Positions 28,427 to 36,162 of a stretch of DNA of 64,000 nucleotides are shown here, piece by piece. The stretch covers positions 496,001 to 560,000 of the forward strand of contig NZ_CP195191.1 of NCBI RefSeq assembly GCF_051200875.1, in the 5' to 3' direction. This stretch comes from Pseudotabrizicola sp051200875 (GTDB lineage: Bacteria; Pseudomonadota; Alphaproteobacteria; Rhodobacterales; Rhodobacteraceae). The stretch's first letter is position 1, and every line of letters begins with the position of its first letter. A program made the position numbers and the translations under genes. The notes beneath the pieces were generated by a model, which worked only from the letters and a program-made list of their open reading frames with translations, ran no database searches and was not told the origin of the DNA.

Positions 28427-29322
28427 GCTGGCGGGGATGGCGTTCTGTTGGCCCTTGTTTCGCGGTGCCAGACATAGACACCCGCAGCCACGATCACAAG
28501 CGCCCCGATGATTGTCGGCAGATCGGGCCATTCGTCATAAAGGACAATTCCCCAACCGGTGGCAAAGAGGATGCCGAGATAGGCAAAGGGCGCGACGGCC
28601 CCGGCCTCGGCCATGGAAAAGGCGCGGATCAGGAAAAGTTGCGCGCCGGTGCCGAGGCAGCCGATGAGGAGGAAAAGCGGCAGATCCGACAGCGGAACGG
28701 GCTGCCAGACAAAGGGTTGCAGCGGCGCGGTGGCCAAGGCGCCGAACAGGGCCGCCAGCAGCATCGGGGTCCAATGGCTTTCACGGGGGCCAAGGTGGCG
28801 GGTGTAAAGCGCATTGGCGGTGTAGAACAGCGCGGCGCAAAGCGGCAGGAAGGCGGCCGGGGTAAAGACCGCGGCCCCCGGGCGGATCACGATCATGGCG
28901 CCGATCATGGCGACGACGACGCCGGCAAGGCGGCGTGGGCCAAGGCTTTCACCAAGAAAGAGGGCGGCGCCTACGGTGATGAAAACGGGGTTGAGGTCGG
29001 TCAGGGCCGTCGCTTCGGCAAGGCCGATATGGGGGAGGGCGGCGAAGAAGCAGCCAGTCGCGCCCAATTGGCAAGCCGAGCGAATGAGATGTTGGATTGG
29101 ATATCGGGTGCGCAGCGTGACTAGGATGGCGTGGCGCAGGATCAGCATGACGATCACGGCCTGGCCGACAAAGCGGGCAAAGACGATTTGCGGCACAGGA
29201 AAGCGCTGGATCAGCCCCTTGGCGGCCGCATCCATTGCGGTGAACAGTAAAATCGCAAGGATCATCAAGAGGATGCCGCGCGCAGTGTCATTGCGCGGGG
29301 CGCTGGAAATGGAATTTGGCAT
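28423..29322 (-). CDS. EamA/DMT superfamily transporter
   Basis: A 299-residue membrane protein with ten predicted helices in two EamA repeats. The first shows LPHIGLAEATALTDLNPVFI, and the second FAYLGILFATGWGIVLYDEWP, both at the end of the repeat as in drug/metabolite exporters. The substrate cannot be told. It is coupled by a four-base overlap with the LpxL-type acyltransferase gene downstream, which could mean a lipid or metabolite linked to envelope synthesis, but the coupling alone is weak evidence. Confidence 0.88.
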   Translation of the reverse strand: MPNSISSAPRNDTARGILLMILAILLFTAMDAAAKGLIQRFPVPQIVFARFVGQAVIVMLILRHAILVTLRTRYPIQHLIRSACQLGATGCFFAALPHIGLAEATALTDLNPVFITVGAALFLGESLGPRRLAGVVVAMIGAMIVIRPGAAVFTPAAFLPLCAALFYTANALYTRHLGPRESHWTPMLLAALFGALATAPLQPFVWQPVPLSDLPLFLLIGCLGTGAQLFLIRAFSMAEAGAVAPFAYLGILFATGWGIVLYDEWPDLPTIIGALVIVAAGVYVWHRETRANRTPSPPA

Positions 29323-29379
29323 GAAAGGCTCCTGTCCGGGGGACGCTAGAGGCGGGTCATGCCAGAGGCAAGAGCGGTT

Positions 29380-30468
29380 TCAGTCCTCGGTGCTTTGCAG
29401 GGCGATTTCGCCCGCGCCTTCCAGTTGTCGGATCATCAGGATGATCTGGGTCATCGCCTCATCCCCGTCCTTTTCCTTGACCGGGCCGCGCGCCTCCATC
29501 TCTTCGCGCAAGGATTGGGCAAGGCGTTGCGAGATGTTGGCCAGAAGGAATTCCACACTGGGGGCAAGGCGTTCGTCGTTTTGGGCGGCGGCGAAGGCGG
29601 TGACGATCTGGTCTTGCGGGACCATGCGCAGGATCTTGGGCGCGTCGCGGGGGGCGATCCGGGCGGGGATATGCTCAAAGGTAAAGATGGCGCGGCGGAC
29701 AAGTTCGGCAAAGGCCGCGTCCTCAGCCTCTAGCCCGGCAAGCACGTCTTCGCGTGTGGCGGTGCTGGAGACGTTCAGAATGGCACCGACGCGTTCCACA
29801 GGCCCTGCCTCAAACGCGCGGGGGGGCTGGGCGTCCAGTTGGCTGGCAAGGGACTGTCCGATGCGGCGGACGGTTTCGGGATCGACATTCGCCGTCATCG
29901 ACATGGCATAGGCCACGCGACGGGCGCGGTCGCCGGGCAATTTTCCCAATGCCTCGGCCGAGCGGGCGACGGGCATCCGCGAAAGCATGACGGCGACCAC
30001 CTCGGTGCTTTCGCTTTCCATCATGGGCAGAAGGCGTTCGGCAGGCAATTTGGTGATGCGGTCCCAAGGGTCGGCCTTGGCCGAGGCACCAGCAAGGCGG
30101 CGCAGGCGGCTGGCGGCATTGGCGCTGATATGGCCATCCATCATAGAAAGCGCGCCATCAATGCCGCCGGGGAAGGACAGGCCGACCTCCTCAAGCTCGG
30201 TCAGGAATTCCTCAACCACAGAGGACAAAGTGGCCCGGTCGACCAGCCGCATTTGCCCCATCTGTTCGGTCAGCGCGGCCTGCATATGTTCCGGTAAACC
30301 GGATAAAGGAACCTGCGCACCTTCGGCCAAAAGCAGGCGGACGATGATTGCTGCCTTTTCACGGGGAGAGGGTTCGGGTCGCGCAATGGCCCGACCGGGC
30401 GCGACGGAAACGGCCCGCTGGACCGGATTGATACGGGCGAGCGGCTGTGATGACATATCCTGCGGCAT
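29380..30468 (-). CDS. FliG-like flagellar motor switch protein (divergent, orphan)
   Basis: A 362-residue protein with the FliG layout: an N-terminal domain beginning PREKAAIIVRLLLAEGA, a middle domain with ITKLPAERLLPMMESESTEVVAVML, and a C-terminal domain with AIFTFEHIPARIAPRDAPKILRMV and NISQRLAQSLREEMEARGPV. In well-studied FliG proteins the torque helix carries an Asp-Asp-Arg; here the matching place reads Ala-Pro-Arg. The start at 30468 follows GGGG; an ATG twelve bases upstream lacks a ribosome site. No other flagellar gene is in the window, so it is an orphan or a specialised paralogue. Confidence 0.82.
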   Translation of the reverse strand: MPQDMSSQPLARINPVQRAVSVAPGRAIARPEPSPREKAAIIVRLLLAEGAQVPLSGLPEHMQAALTEQMGQMRLVDRATLSSVVEEFLTELEEVGLSFPGGIDGALSMMDGHISANAASRLRRLAGASAKADPWDRITKLPAERLLPMMESESTEVVAVMLSRMPVARSAEALGKLPGDRARRVAYAMSMTANVDPETVRRIGQSLASQLDAQPPRAFEAGPVERVGAILNVSSTATREDVLAGLEAEDAAFAELVRRAIFTFEHIPARIAPRDAPKILRMVPQDQIVTAFAAAQNDERLAPSVEFLLANISQRLAQSLREEMEARGPVKEKDGDEAMTQIILMIRQLEGAGEIALQSTED

Positions 30469-30543
30469 TCGAATCCCCATTCTGGCTGTCGTCGAATGGG
30501 GGCAGCTTGCCGCGCGGCGGGTTAAGGACGGGTTAGTGCCAGA

Positions 30544-30699
30544 TCAGGTCGTGGGTTTCGCCACGCATTCAGACTTGGCCCCGTCCCAGACGTAACCGTC
30601 TTTGCAGGAGGCTGCGTGTTCCTCGGCAGAGCACATTGCCCAGATCGCCGTTGGGGCCAGCATCAGGGCAATGACGGCGGCAGTGACTTTGGTCTTCAT
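30544..30699 (-). CDS. small secreted protein with a Cys-x4-VWD-Cys module
   Basis: A 51-residue reading frame with a clear signal peptide (MKTKVTAAVIALMLAPTAIWA) and a mature part of about 30 residues. It contains CKDGYVWDGAKSEC, a pair of Cys separated by 12 residues around VWD. AGGA precedes the ATG by eight bases. The same spacing and VWD occur in the neighbouring upstream gene product, so the two share a module. It resembles the tiny chitin-binding-like or EB-like cysteine motifs, but no family is certain. It probably forms one disulfide in the periplasm or outside the cell. It is in an operon with the TPR gene 33 bases upstream. Confidence 0.72.
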   Translation of the reverse strand: MKTKVTAAVIALMLAPTAIWAMCSAEEHAASCKDGYVWDGAKSECVAKPTT

Positions 30700-30732
30700 G
30701 GGGCGTCCTTTCCTGTTGAGCTTGTCTTTCTG

Positions 30733-31266
30733 TCAGTAGCTGAGCGTCTGCCCGGTGCCGACGGCTTGGGCCAGACTTGCCTCGGCCCAAGTGCCGGCGC
30801 CGCCACGGGCGCGGATTTCGTCAAGCTGGGTGCGGGCCATCGCGATTTCGCCCATCTGAACAAGAAGTTGCCCCAGATAGCTGCGGGCAAGGATATTGTT
30901 CGGATTGACCTCGAGCGCATGGGCGTAAAGGTCCAGCCCCTGTTCCAGACGACCTGCCTTGCGATGCGCAAAGGCCTTGTAGGTCAGGACACGGTCCGTG
31001 TCGCCTTCGGTCATTGCCGAAAGGACAATCAAAGCCTCTTCGGGGCGGTCGGCATAGGCCAGTTCCCGAACGGCGCGGAAGCGCGTTTCATCATCCAGAG
31101 CGCCGGATTGAGCATCGACGCAGGCTTGCGTCTTTTCATCCCAAACTTGGGCATTTTCGCATTTGATGGTGGTTTCAGTGGGTTCCGGTGGGGCGGTGTC
31201 ATCGCTGCCGACGGCAAAGGCCGTCGCGGGTAGGCACAGGCAAAGACCTAGGACGAAAAACCGCAT
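30733..31266 (-). CDS. secreted TPR protein with a Cys-VWD-Cys module
   Basis: A 177-residue exported protein. The signal peptide is MRFFVLGLCLCLPATAFA. The mature N-terminus has CENAQVWDEKTQAC, with the Cys-x12-Cys and VWD pattern also found in the small protein encoded next to it. The rest consists of TPR-like helices (AYADRPEEALIVLSAM, AHRKAGRLEQGLDLYAHALEVNPNN, LGQLLVQMGEIAMART). TPR domains usually mediate protein contacts in the periplasm. A role as scaffold for the small partner is a guess. The gene is followed by its partner on the same strand. Confidence 0.8.
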   Translation of the reverse strand: MRFFVLGLCLCLPATAFAVGSDDTAPPEPTETTIKCENAQVWDEKTQACVDAQSGALDDETRFRAVRELAYADRPEEALIVLSAMTEGDTDRVLTYKAFAHRKAGRLEQGLDLYAHALEVNPNNILARSYLGQLLVQMGEIAMARTQLDEIRARGGAGTWAEASLAQAVGTGQTLSY

Positions 31267-31331
31267 GAAAAAACCTCACTCCCGGATGCAGGAATGAGGC
31301 TAGCACGAATTCCGTGGTTTCAAGCGGCGAT

Positions 31332-31353
31332 TTGCGGGCCGCAGGGCCCGCAA
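31332..31353 (-). terminator. hairpin downstream of purB
   Basis: TTGCGGGCC at 31332-31340 and GGCCCGCAA at 31345-31353 form a perfect 9-bp stem with a four-base loop, 15 bases past the purB stop. No T-run follows on the minus strand. Confidence 0.55.
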
Positions 31354-31368
31354 CTGATCACGCTTTCG

Positions 31369-32673
31369 TCAAGCGCCAAAGACGCGCGCAAAGATCGTGT
31401 CGACATGCTTGGTGTGATAGCCAAGGTCGAACTTCTCTTCGATTTCTTCAGCGCTGAGAGCCTTGCGGACCTCTTCATCGGCCAAAAGCTCGGTCTTGAA
31501 GTCGGCGCCCTTTTCCCAAACTTTCATGGCGTTGCGCTGGACCAGCTTGTAGCTGTCTTCGCGCGAAACGCCGGCCTGTGTCAGGGCCAGCAGCACCCGC
31601 TGCGACATCACCAAGCCGCGGAATTTGTTCATGTTCTTCAGCATGTTTTCCGGGTAGACCACCAGCTTTTCGATGACACCTGCGAGGCGATGCAGGGCAA
31701 AGTCGAGCGTGATGGTCGCGTCAGGCCCAATGGCGCGTTCGACCGAGGAATGGCTGATGTCGCGTTCATGCCAAAGGGCCACGTTTTCCATGGCTGGAAC
31801 AACGGCCATGCGCACCAGACGGGCAAGGCCGGTCAGGTTTTCGGTCAGAACCGGGTTGCGCTTGTGCGGCATAGCGCTGGAGCCTTTTTGGCCGGGCGAG
31901 AAATATTCCTCGGCTTCCAGCACTTCGGTGCGCTGCATGTGGCGAATCTCGATGGCGATGTTTTCCATGCTGGAGGCGATGACGCCCAGTGTGGCAAAGA
32001 ACATGGCGTGACGGTCGCGCGGGATGACTTGGGTCGAGATCGGCTCGGGGATCAGGCCCAGCTTTTCGCAGACATATTCTTCGACGCGCGGGTCGATATT
32101 GGCGAAAGTGCCGACGGCGCCCGAAATGGCCCCGGTGCGGATTTCTTCGCGGGCGGCTTCAAGCCGGGCTTTGCCGCGGGCCATTTCGGCATAGAAGCGG
32201 GCGAAAGTCAGGCCCATCGTGGTAGGTTCGGCGTGGATGCCGTGGCTGCGACCGATGCGAACCGTATCCTTGTGTTCAAAGGCGCGGGTCTTCAGCGCGG
32301 TCAGAACGCGGTCCATCCCGGCCAAAAGCAGATCAGCGGCACGCACGAGCTGAATGTTCAGCGTGGTGTCCAGCACGTCAGACGAGGTCATGCCCTGATG
32401 GACGAAACGGGCGTCTTCAGAGCCGATATGTTCGGCCAGATGGGTCAGGAAGGCGATGACGTCATGCTTGGTCACGGCCTCGATCTCATCAATCCGGGCG
32501 ACATCGAATTCGACATCCTTGGCGCGCCAGACGGCCTCGGCGTTGGCCTTGGGGATCACGCCCAGATTGGCTTGCGCGTCGCAGGCATGGGCCTCGATCT
32601 CGTACCAGATGCGGAACTTCGTCTCGGGCGACCAGATGGCAACCATGTCGGGGCGGGAATAGCGCGGGATCAT
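31369..32673 (-). CDS. purB: adenylosuccinate lyase
   Basis: Fumarase/aspartase-superfamily enzyme that splits SAICAR and adenylosuccinate in purine synthesis. The 434-residue protein has the family signature SSAMPHKRNP near residue 265 with the catalytic Ser loop, and the conserved histidines in GRSHGIHAEPTTMG and TSSDVLDT. The ATG at 32673 follows AAGG and gives MIPRYSRPDM, the usual N-terminus. Longer readings upstream encode an arginine-rich shadow. It stands alone between the membrane protein pair and the TPR protein pair, on the same strand. Confidence 0.97.
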   Translation of the reverse strand: MIPRYSRPDMVAIWSPETKFRIWYEIEAHACDAQANLGVIPKANAEAVWRAKDVEFDVARIDEIEAVTKHDVIAFLTHLAEHIGSEDARFVHQGMTSSDVLDTTLNIQLVRAADLLLAGMDRVLTALKTRAFEHKDTVRIGRSHGIHAEPTTMGLTFARFYAEMARGKARLEAAREEIRTGAISGAVGTFANIDPRVEEYVCEKLGLIPEPISTQVIPRDRHAMFFATLGVIASSMENIAIEIRHMQRTEVLEAEEYFSPGQKGSSAMPHKRNPVLTENLTGLARLVRMAVVPAMENVALWHERDISHSSVERAIGPDATITLDFALHRLAGVIEKLVVYPENMLKNMNKFRGLVMSQRVLLALTQAGVSREDSYKLVQRNAMKVWEKGADFKTELLADEEVRKALSAEEIEEKFDLGYHTKHVDTIFARVFGA

Positions 32674-32738
32674 GTCGGACCTTTGGTTGATATGCGGGGT
32701 TGGCGCCCCCTTAGACCGGAGGGGCGCTTTTCGCAAGG

Positions 32739-33341
32739 TCAGGGCATGAGGGGAAATGCCGCAATTTGGGCGGGAGGTATGGAAATGGGGGTGACTTTGC
32801 CGGAAAGAAGCAGAGGAAGGGCGATGGACAGGGCAAACCCTGCGCCAAGCAGAAGGCGGGCGCCTGTCGGATGCTTTGCCGCGATTGCGGCGGCAAGGTG
32901 GGTGGCAAGGGCTAGCACGGCCAGCCCGTAATAGGCGGTAAAAAGCAACGGCCAGAGACCACCGGCCTGAAAGGCTGTCGCGGCAAAGGCCAGATCGGTT
33001 TCTGCGCCTTGGAACCGTGCAGCCATGACAGCGCCGATATGGATGGCCAGAAAGAGTGCGAGATATAGGCCCGCAGCGATCTGGGCTCTTTGCCAATTGG
33101 GCCGTTTGATCAGGTGGCGCAAGCGGGGCAGGGCCATGCGAAGACCGGTTGCCATCTGAACTGTGATGAGTGCCAGAAGGAAGGGTTCAATGACGGGGTG
33201 ACGGTAAAGGCTGCCAAGGACCTGCTGGATCGTCCGGTGGCTTTCCTGCCCCCAGAACCCCGCCACATGGTTTGCCAGATGCATGGCGATGAAGGCGGCC
33301 AAGAGCAGGGCGGACAGCCGATGAAGGCGACGAAGGGTCAT
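32739..33341 (-). CDS. membrane protein, cytochrome b-like
   Basis: A 200-residue protein with five hydrophobic helices. Histidines lie on helices in AAFIAMHLANHVAGF and LYLALFLAIHIGAV, with another in LYRHPVIEPFLLALI, an arrangement like the heme-binding helices of succinate dehydrogenase membrane subunits. The ATG at 33341 overlaps the stop of the upstream gene by four bases. A redox or heme role is inferred only from the histidine pattern. Together with the upstream gene it forms an operon divergent from a TetR regulator, so its expression is likely repressed by that protein. Confidence 0.68.
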   Translation of the reverse strand: MTLRRLHRLSALLLAAFIAMHLANHVAGFWGQESHRTIQQVLGSLYRHPVIEPFLLALITVQMATGLRMALPRLRHLIKRPNWQRAQIAAGLYLALFLAIHIGAVMAARFQGAETDLAFAATAFQAGGLWPLLFTAYYGLAVLALATHLAAAIAAKHPTGARLLLGAGFALSIALPLLLSGKVTPISIPPAQIAAFPLMP

Positions 33342-33709
33342 GTGGCCAGTCCCGCAAGGGCAAGGGCCGAGATAGTGCTGAAGGCGATCCATTGTGGCAG
33401 GATGCGAACAGAGCCAAGCCGCGTGGTGCCGTAGTATAGGAACAATCCCGCCGTCGCGAGAAAGAGCGCAACCGGCAGCGCGCTGAGCGCGAGGGCGTGT
33501 GACGGCAGGAAGGCTGCGACGATGAGGCTGGTCCCGCACAGGGCCATGAACGCAGTCGCCGCATGCCAAAGCACGGAATAAAGCGCCTTTGCCGGGGCAG
33601 GCCAAGAGGAGGCGAGGGCCGGCCGATGCGCCATTCTTTCCCCGTAAATCACATGCACGACGTCCAGTGCCAAAGCGCCCAGTCCGGCCGCGAGAAGTAA
33701 TCCGTTCAT
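33338..33709 (-). CDS. small four-helix membrane protein
   Basis: A 123-residue protein with four hydrophobic helices and no family I recognise. The N-terminal helix MNGLLLAAGLGALALDVVH is followed by a short polar loop (YGERMAHRP). GGGAGG lies nine bases before the ATG. The 3' end is coupled to the following cytochrome b-like gene by ATGA. The gene faces the TetR-family regulator, and two perfect palindromes lie between them, so it is probably the main target of that repressor. Confidence 0.72.
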   Translation of the reverse strand: MNGLLLAAGLGALALDVVHVIYGERMAHRPALASSWPAPAKALYSVLWHAATAFMALCGTSLIVAAFLPSHALALSALPVALFLATAGLFLYYGTTRLGSVRILPQWIAFSTISALALAGLAT

Positions 33710-33726
33710 CCTGTGCCTCCCTGATT

Positions 33727-33744
33727 CCATACGGTAGCGTATGG
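33727..33744. promoter_or_regulatory. TetR-type operator 1
   Basis: CCATACGGTAGCGTATGG, an 18-bp palindrome with 7-bp arms CCATACG and CGTATGG, sits 18 bases upstream of the membrane protein ATG. It is almost identical to operator 2 and is the probable binding site of the divergently encoded TetR regulator. Confidence 0.78.
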
Positions 33745-33767
33745 TTTGCAGAAAGGATTGCGCCTGT

Positions 33768-33785
33768 CCATACGGCTGCGTATGG
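33768..33785. promoter_or_regulatory. TetR-type operator 2
   Basis: CCATACGGCTGCGTATGG has the same arms as operator 1. The two centres are 41 bases apart, about four helical turns, so two regulator dimers would bind on the same face. It ends seven bases before the regulator's start codon, suggesting autoregulation. Confidence 0.78.
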
Positions 33786-33792
33786 TTTTGGA

Positions 33793-34371
33793 ATGGAGAT
33801 GGAAAAGCCCGCAAAGATGAGACTGGCCCCTCAGGATTGGATCCTCGCCGGGTTTCGAGCATTGGTCAGCGGCGGTCATGCCGCGATCCGGGCCGAGGCA
33901 TTGGCTCGGGATCTTGGTGCGACAAAGGGGAGTTTCTATTGGCATTTCAAAGATCTGCGGGATTTTCACGAGAAAATGCTTGAGGCCTGGCGGGGGCTGG
34001 CAACAACCCAGATTACCCGCACGGTCCTAGAGGCAGATCTGGCCCCGTTTGACCGCGTAATGCTGCTGATGGACATGGTTTCCATCGTCCCCGATCCGCG
34101 CTTTGGCGGCCCCGCGATAGAACCTGCCATCCGGGCTTGGGCGCTTGCGGAACCTTGGGTGCATCAGGTCGTGGCCGAGGTCGACCGCCAGCGGCTGTCC
34201 GATACGGTTGGTCTTTTGCAGGGGGCAGGCCTTTGCGCGACTGCGGCCCGTCACGGGGCAGAGACGCTCTATGCCATGGTGATAGGCTATGAAAACCTGC
34301 GCCTGACCCAAAGGGTCGACATGCGCGAGGCGCTGCATGCGCAGGTCAGGGTGCTGTTCTCGGCGTCCTAG
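33793..34371 (+). CDS. TetR family transcriptional regulator
   Basis: A 192-residue repressor. The N-terminal helix-turn-helix reads ALARDLGATKGSFYWHFKD (about residues 35-53), the TetR signature, followed by an all-helical ligand domain. The start is uncertain between ATGs at 33793, 33799 and 33817; none has a strong ribosome site, and I give the first. The transcript would start within the operator region, so regulation is probably autoregulatory. The ligand is unknown. It faces two coupled membrane protein genes, its likely targets. Confidence 0.86.
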   Translation: MEMEKPAKMRLAPQDWILAGFRALVSGGHAAIRAEALARDLGATKGSFYWHFKDLRDFHEKMLEAWRGLATTQITRTVLEADLAPFDRVMLLMDMVSIVPDPRFGGPAIEPAIRAWALAEPWVHQVVAEVDRQRLSDTVGLLQGAGLCATAARHGAETLYAMVIGYENLRLTQRVDMREALHAQVRVLFSAS

Positions 34372-34814
34372 CGCAGGGGCATCCGATAGCGCACATGGCC
34401 GTCATCGCTGCAAAAACTGTCATAAAGTTTTCTGGCCGCGGCGTTGTCGTGATTGGTGTTCCAGTAAAGCCGATGCCAGCCCTTTTCGCGGCCAAGGCTG
34501 ATCAGGTCTTCGATCAATGCCCGGCCTGCGCCTTGCCCGCGGGCCGAGGGGGCGACGAACAGGTCTTCCAGGTAGACATCATCGCCCGGCACCCAGGACG
34601 AGCAATGGTGGTGATGGATCGCAAAACCGATGGCCTTGCCATCCAGATAGGCCAGACGGCAGGACATGCGATGCTCTGGGTCAAGGATGCGGGCCCAGGT
34701 ATGGGCCGTCGTCGTCTCAGGCAGATCGACGTCGTAATAGGCCAGAAACCCCTGCCAAAGCGCGCGAAAGGCGGCCTCATCCTCGGGCTTTGCCCAGTCA
34801 ATCGTCAGCGCCAT
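34368..34814 (-). CDS. GNAT family N-acetyltransferase
   Basis: A 148-residue acetyl-CoA-dependent transferase. The acetyl-CoA binding motif ARGQGAGRALIEDL lies near residue 92, after the strand DVYLEDLFVAPS, and the C-terminal RLYWNTNHDNAAARKLYDSF contains the helix-loop often seen in amine acetyltransferases. GGAGG lies right before the ATG at 34814. Longer readings upstream run through the divergent enolase-superfamily gene and are rejected. The amine substrate is unknown. It overlaps the convergent TetR gene by four bases. Confidence 0.88.
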   Translation of the reverse strand: MALTIDWAKPEDEAAFRALWQGFLAYYDVDLPETTTAHTWARILDPEHRMSCRLAYLDGKAIGFAIHHHHCSSWVPGDDVYLEDLFVAPSARGQGAGRALIEDLISLGREKGWHRLYWNTNHDNAAARKLYDSFCSDDGHVRYRMPLR

Positions 34815-34907
34815 GTGGCCTCCGGTCCTGCTTTTTCGGGGTTCTTGCAGAAAGCAGACAGAGCGGCAAGACTTGGTGGGGCGGGCCGTTGAACAGGATG
34901 ACAGAAA

Positions 34908-36056
34908 ATGGCGAAGATCGCACGGCTGGAAACCTTCTCGACTGAATTTCTGGCCTTTGTACGCGTCACTTGTGACGATGGCAGCTTTGGCTGGGGCCAG
35001 ACCTCGACCTATAATGCCGATATCACGGCACAGGTCTTTCACCGCCAGATCGCGCCTTGGGCGCTCGGCGCGGATCCGATGGACATTCCGAGCTTGATCG
35101 CAAAGATCGAGCGCAGGGAACACAAATATCCTGGCACCTACCGTTGTCGGGCGATGGCGGGTCTGGACACAGCGCTTTGGGACTGGCGCGGGCGGGCCGA
35201 GGAAAAACCGGTCGTCGCATTGCTTGGTGGAACGCCCGGTCCTTTGCGCGCCTATGCCTCGTCGATGCGGCGCGACATCACGCCCGAGGCAGAGAGCGAA
35301 CGCCTGAAACGGCTTGTCGGAGAGCAGGGCTTTGATGCGGTCAAGTTCCGCATCGGGGCGGAATGCGGCGCGGATGTGGATGAATGGCCGGGGCGGACCG
35401 AAGCGATCATTCCGCATATGGCGCGGGCCATGGGGGCAGGGATTGATCTGCTGGTGGATGCCAATTCCGGCTTTACCGTGCCCCGCGCGATCGAGATCGG
35501 ACGCAAGCTTCAGGACCATGGGATACAACATTACGAGGAACCTGTGCCCTATTGGGAACTGGAGCAAACGGCGGAAGTGGCCGCTGCTGTCGACATCGAC
35601 GTGACGGGAGGAGAGCAGGACTGGGACATGGCCACATGGCGTCGGATGATCGCCTTGAAGGCGGTGGACATCGTTCAGCCCGACATCATGTATGTGGGTG
35701 GTCTTCATCGCAGCCTAGAGGTGGCCCGGATGGCCGCGGCGGCGGGTCTGACCTGCACACCCCATGCGGCCAACCTTTCCCTCGTCACGCTTTGCACGAT
35801 GCACATGCTCAAGGCACTGCCGAATGCCGGGAAATACCTCGAACTCTCGATTGAAGGCGATGACTATTACCCATGGCAACGCGGCCTTTTCCAGAATGAC
35901 CCGTTCAGGGTCGAGGCCGGCCGCGTCACCATTTCCGACGCCCCCGGCTGGGGTGTCGAAATCAACCCGAACTGGCTTTCCAATGCCACCCATCAGGAAA
36001 CCAAAGCCGAAGGTTTCCGCCCGTCGGCCTATCAGGCGCTTTACCAAAAGCTCTGA
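34908..36056 (+). CDS. mandelate racemase/muconate lactonizing enzyme family protein
   Basis: Enolase-superfamily enzyme of 382 residues. The N-terminal capping domain is followed by the barrel with AVKFRIG (proton-abstracting base area), the metal ligands in LVDANSGF, HYEEPVPYW and TGGEQ, and CTPHAANLSLV near the end, where a catalytic His sits in the mandelate-racemase type. The likely substrates are acid sugars or related 2-hydroxy acids, but the specificity cannot be read. It stands alone, divergent from the acetyltransferase. Confidence 0.9.
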   Translation: MAKIARLETFSTEFLAFVRVTCDDGSFGWGQTSTYNADITAQVFHRQIAPWALGADPMDIPSLIAKIERREHKYPGTYRCRAMAGLDTALWDWRGRAEEKPVVALLGGTPGPLRAYASSMRRDITPEAESERLKRLVGEQGFDAVKFRIGAECGADVDEWPGRTEAIIPHMARAMGAGIDLLVDANSGFTVPRAIEIGRKLQDHGIQHYEEPVPYWELEQTAEVAAAVDIDVTGGEQDWDMATWRRMIALKAVDIVQPDIMYVGGLHRSLEVARMAAAAGLTCTPHAANLSLVTLCTMHMLKALPNAGKYLELSIEGDDYYPWQRGLFQNDPFRVEAGRVTISDAPGWGVEINPNWLSNATHQETKAEGFRPSAYQALYQKL

Positions 36057-36076
36057 TCGGTCCTCTTTTCTGTCTT

Positions 36077-36140
36077 TAAATATCCTCGGGGGGCAGGGAT
36101 TTCGCCTGCGAAATCCCGATAGGGGGGCAGACAGCCCCCC
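36077..36140. repeat. Rhodobacterales-type intergenic element, copy 3
   Basis: TAAATATCCTCGGGGGG at 36077-36093, followed by GGGATTTCG and CGAAATCCC inverted arms and a GGGGGGC-agaca-GCCCCCC hairpin at 36122-36140. The core matches the copies at 7529 and 23785. Confidence 0.55.
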
Positions 36141-36162
36141 TGCCAGATCACGGATTTGCGCC

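Noticed and set aside
32703..32727. GCGCCCC/GGGGCGC hairpin upstream of purB
   Set aside because: The U-run is on the plus strand, where no gene is read; on the minus strand it has no tail. It may be a leader structure but cannot be supported as a terminator.
32673..33096. N-terminal extension of purB upstream of 32673
   Set aside because: The extra sequence is arginine/proline-rich and overlaps the upstream membrane protein gene; the ATG at 32673 has a ribosome site and the normal N-terminus.
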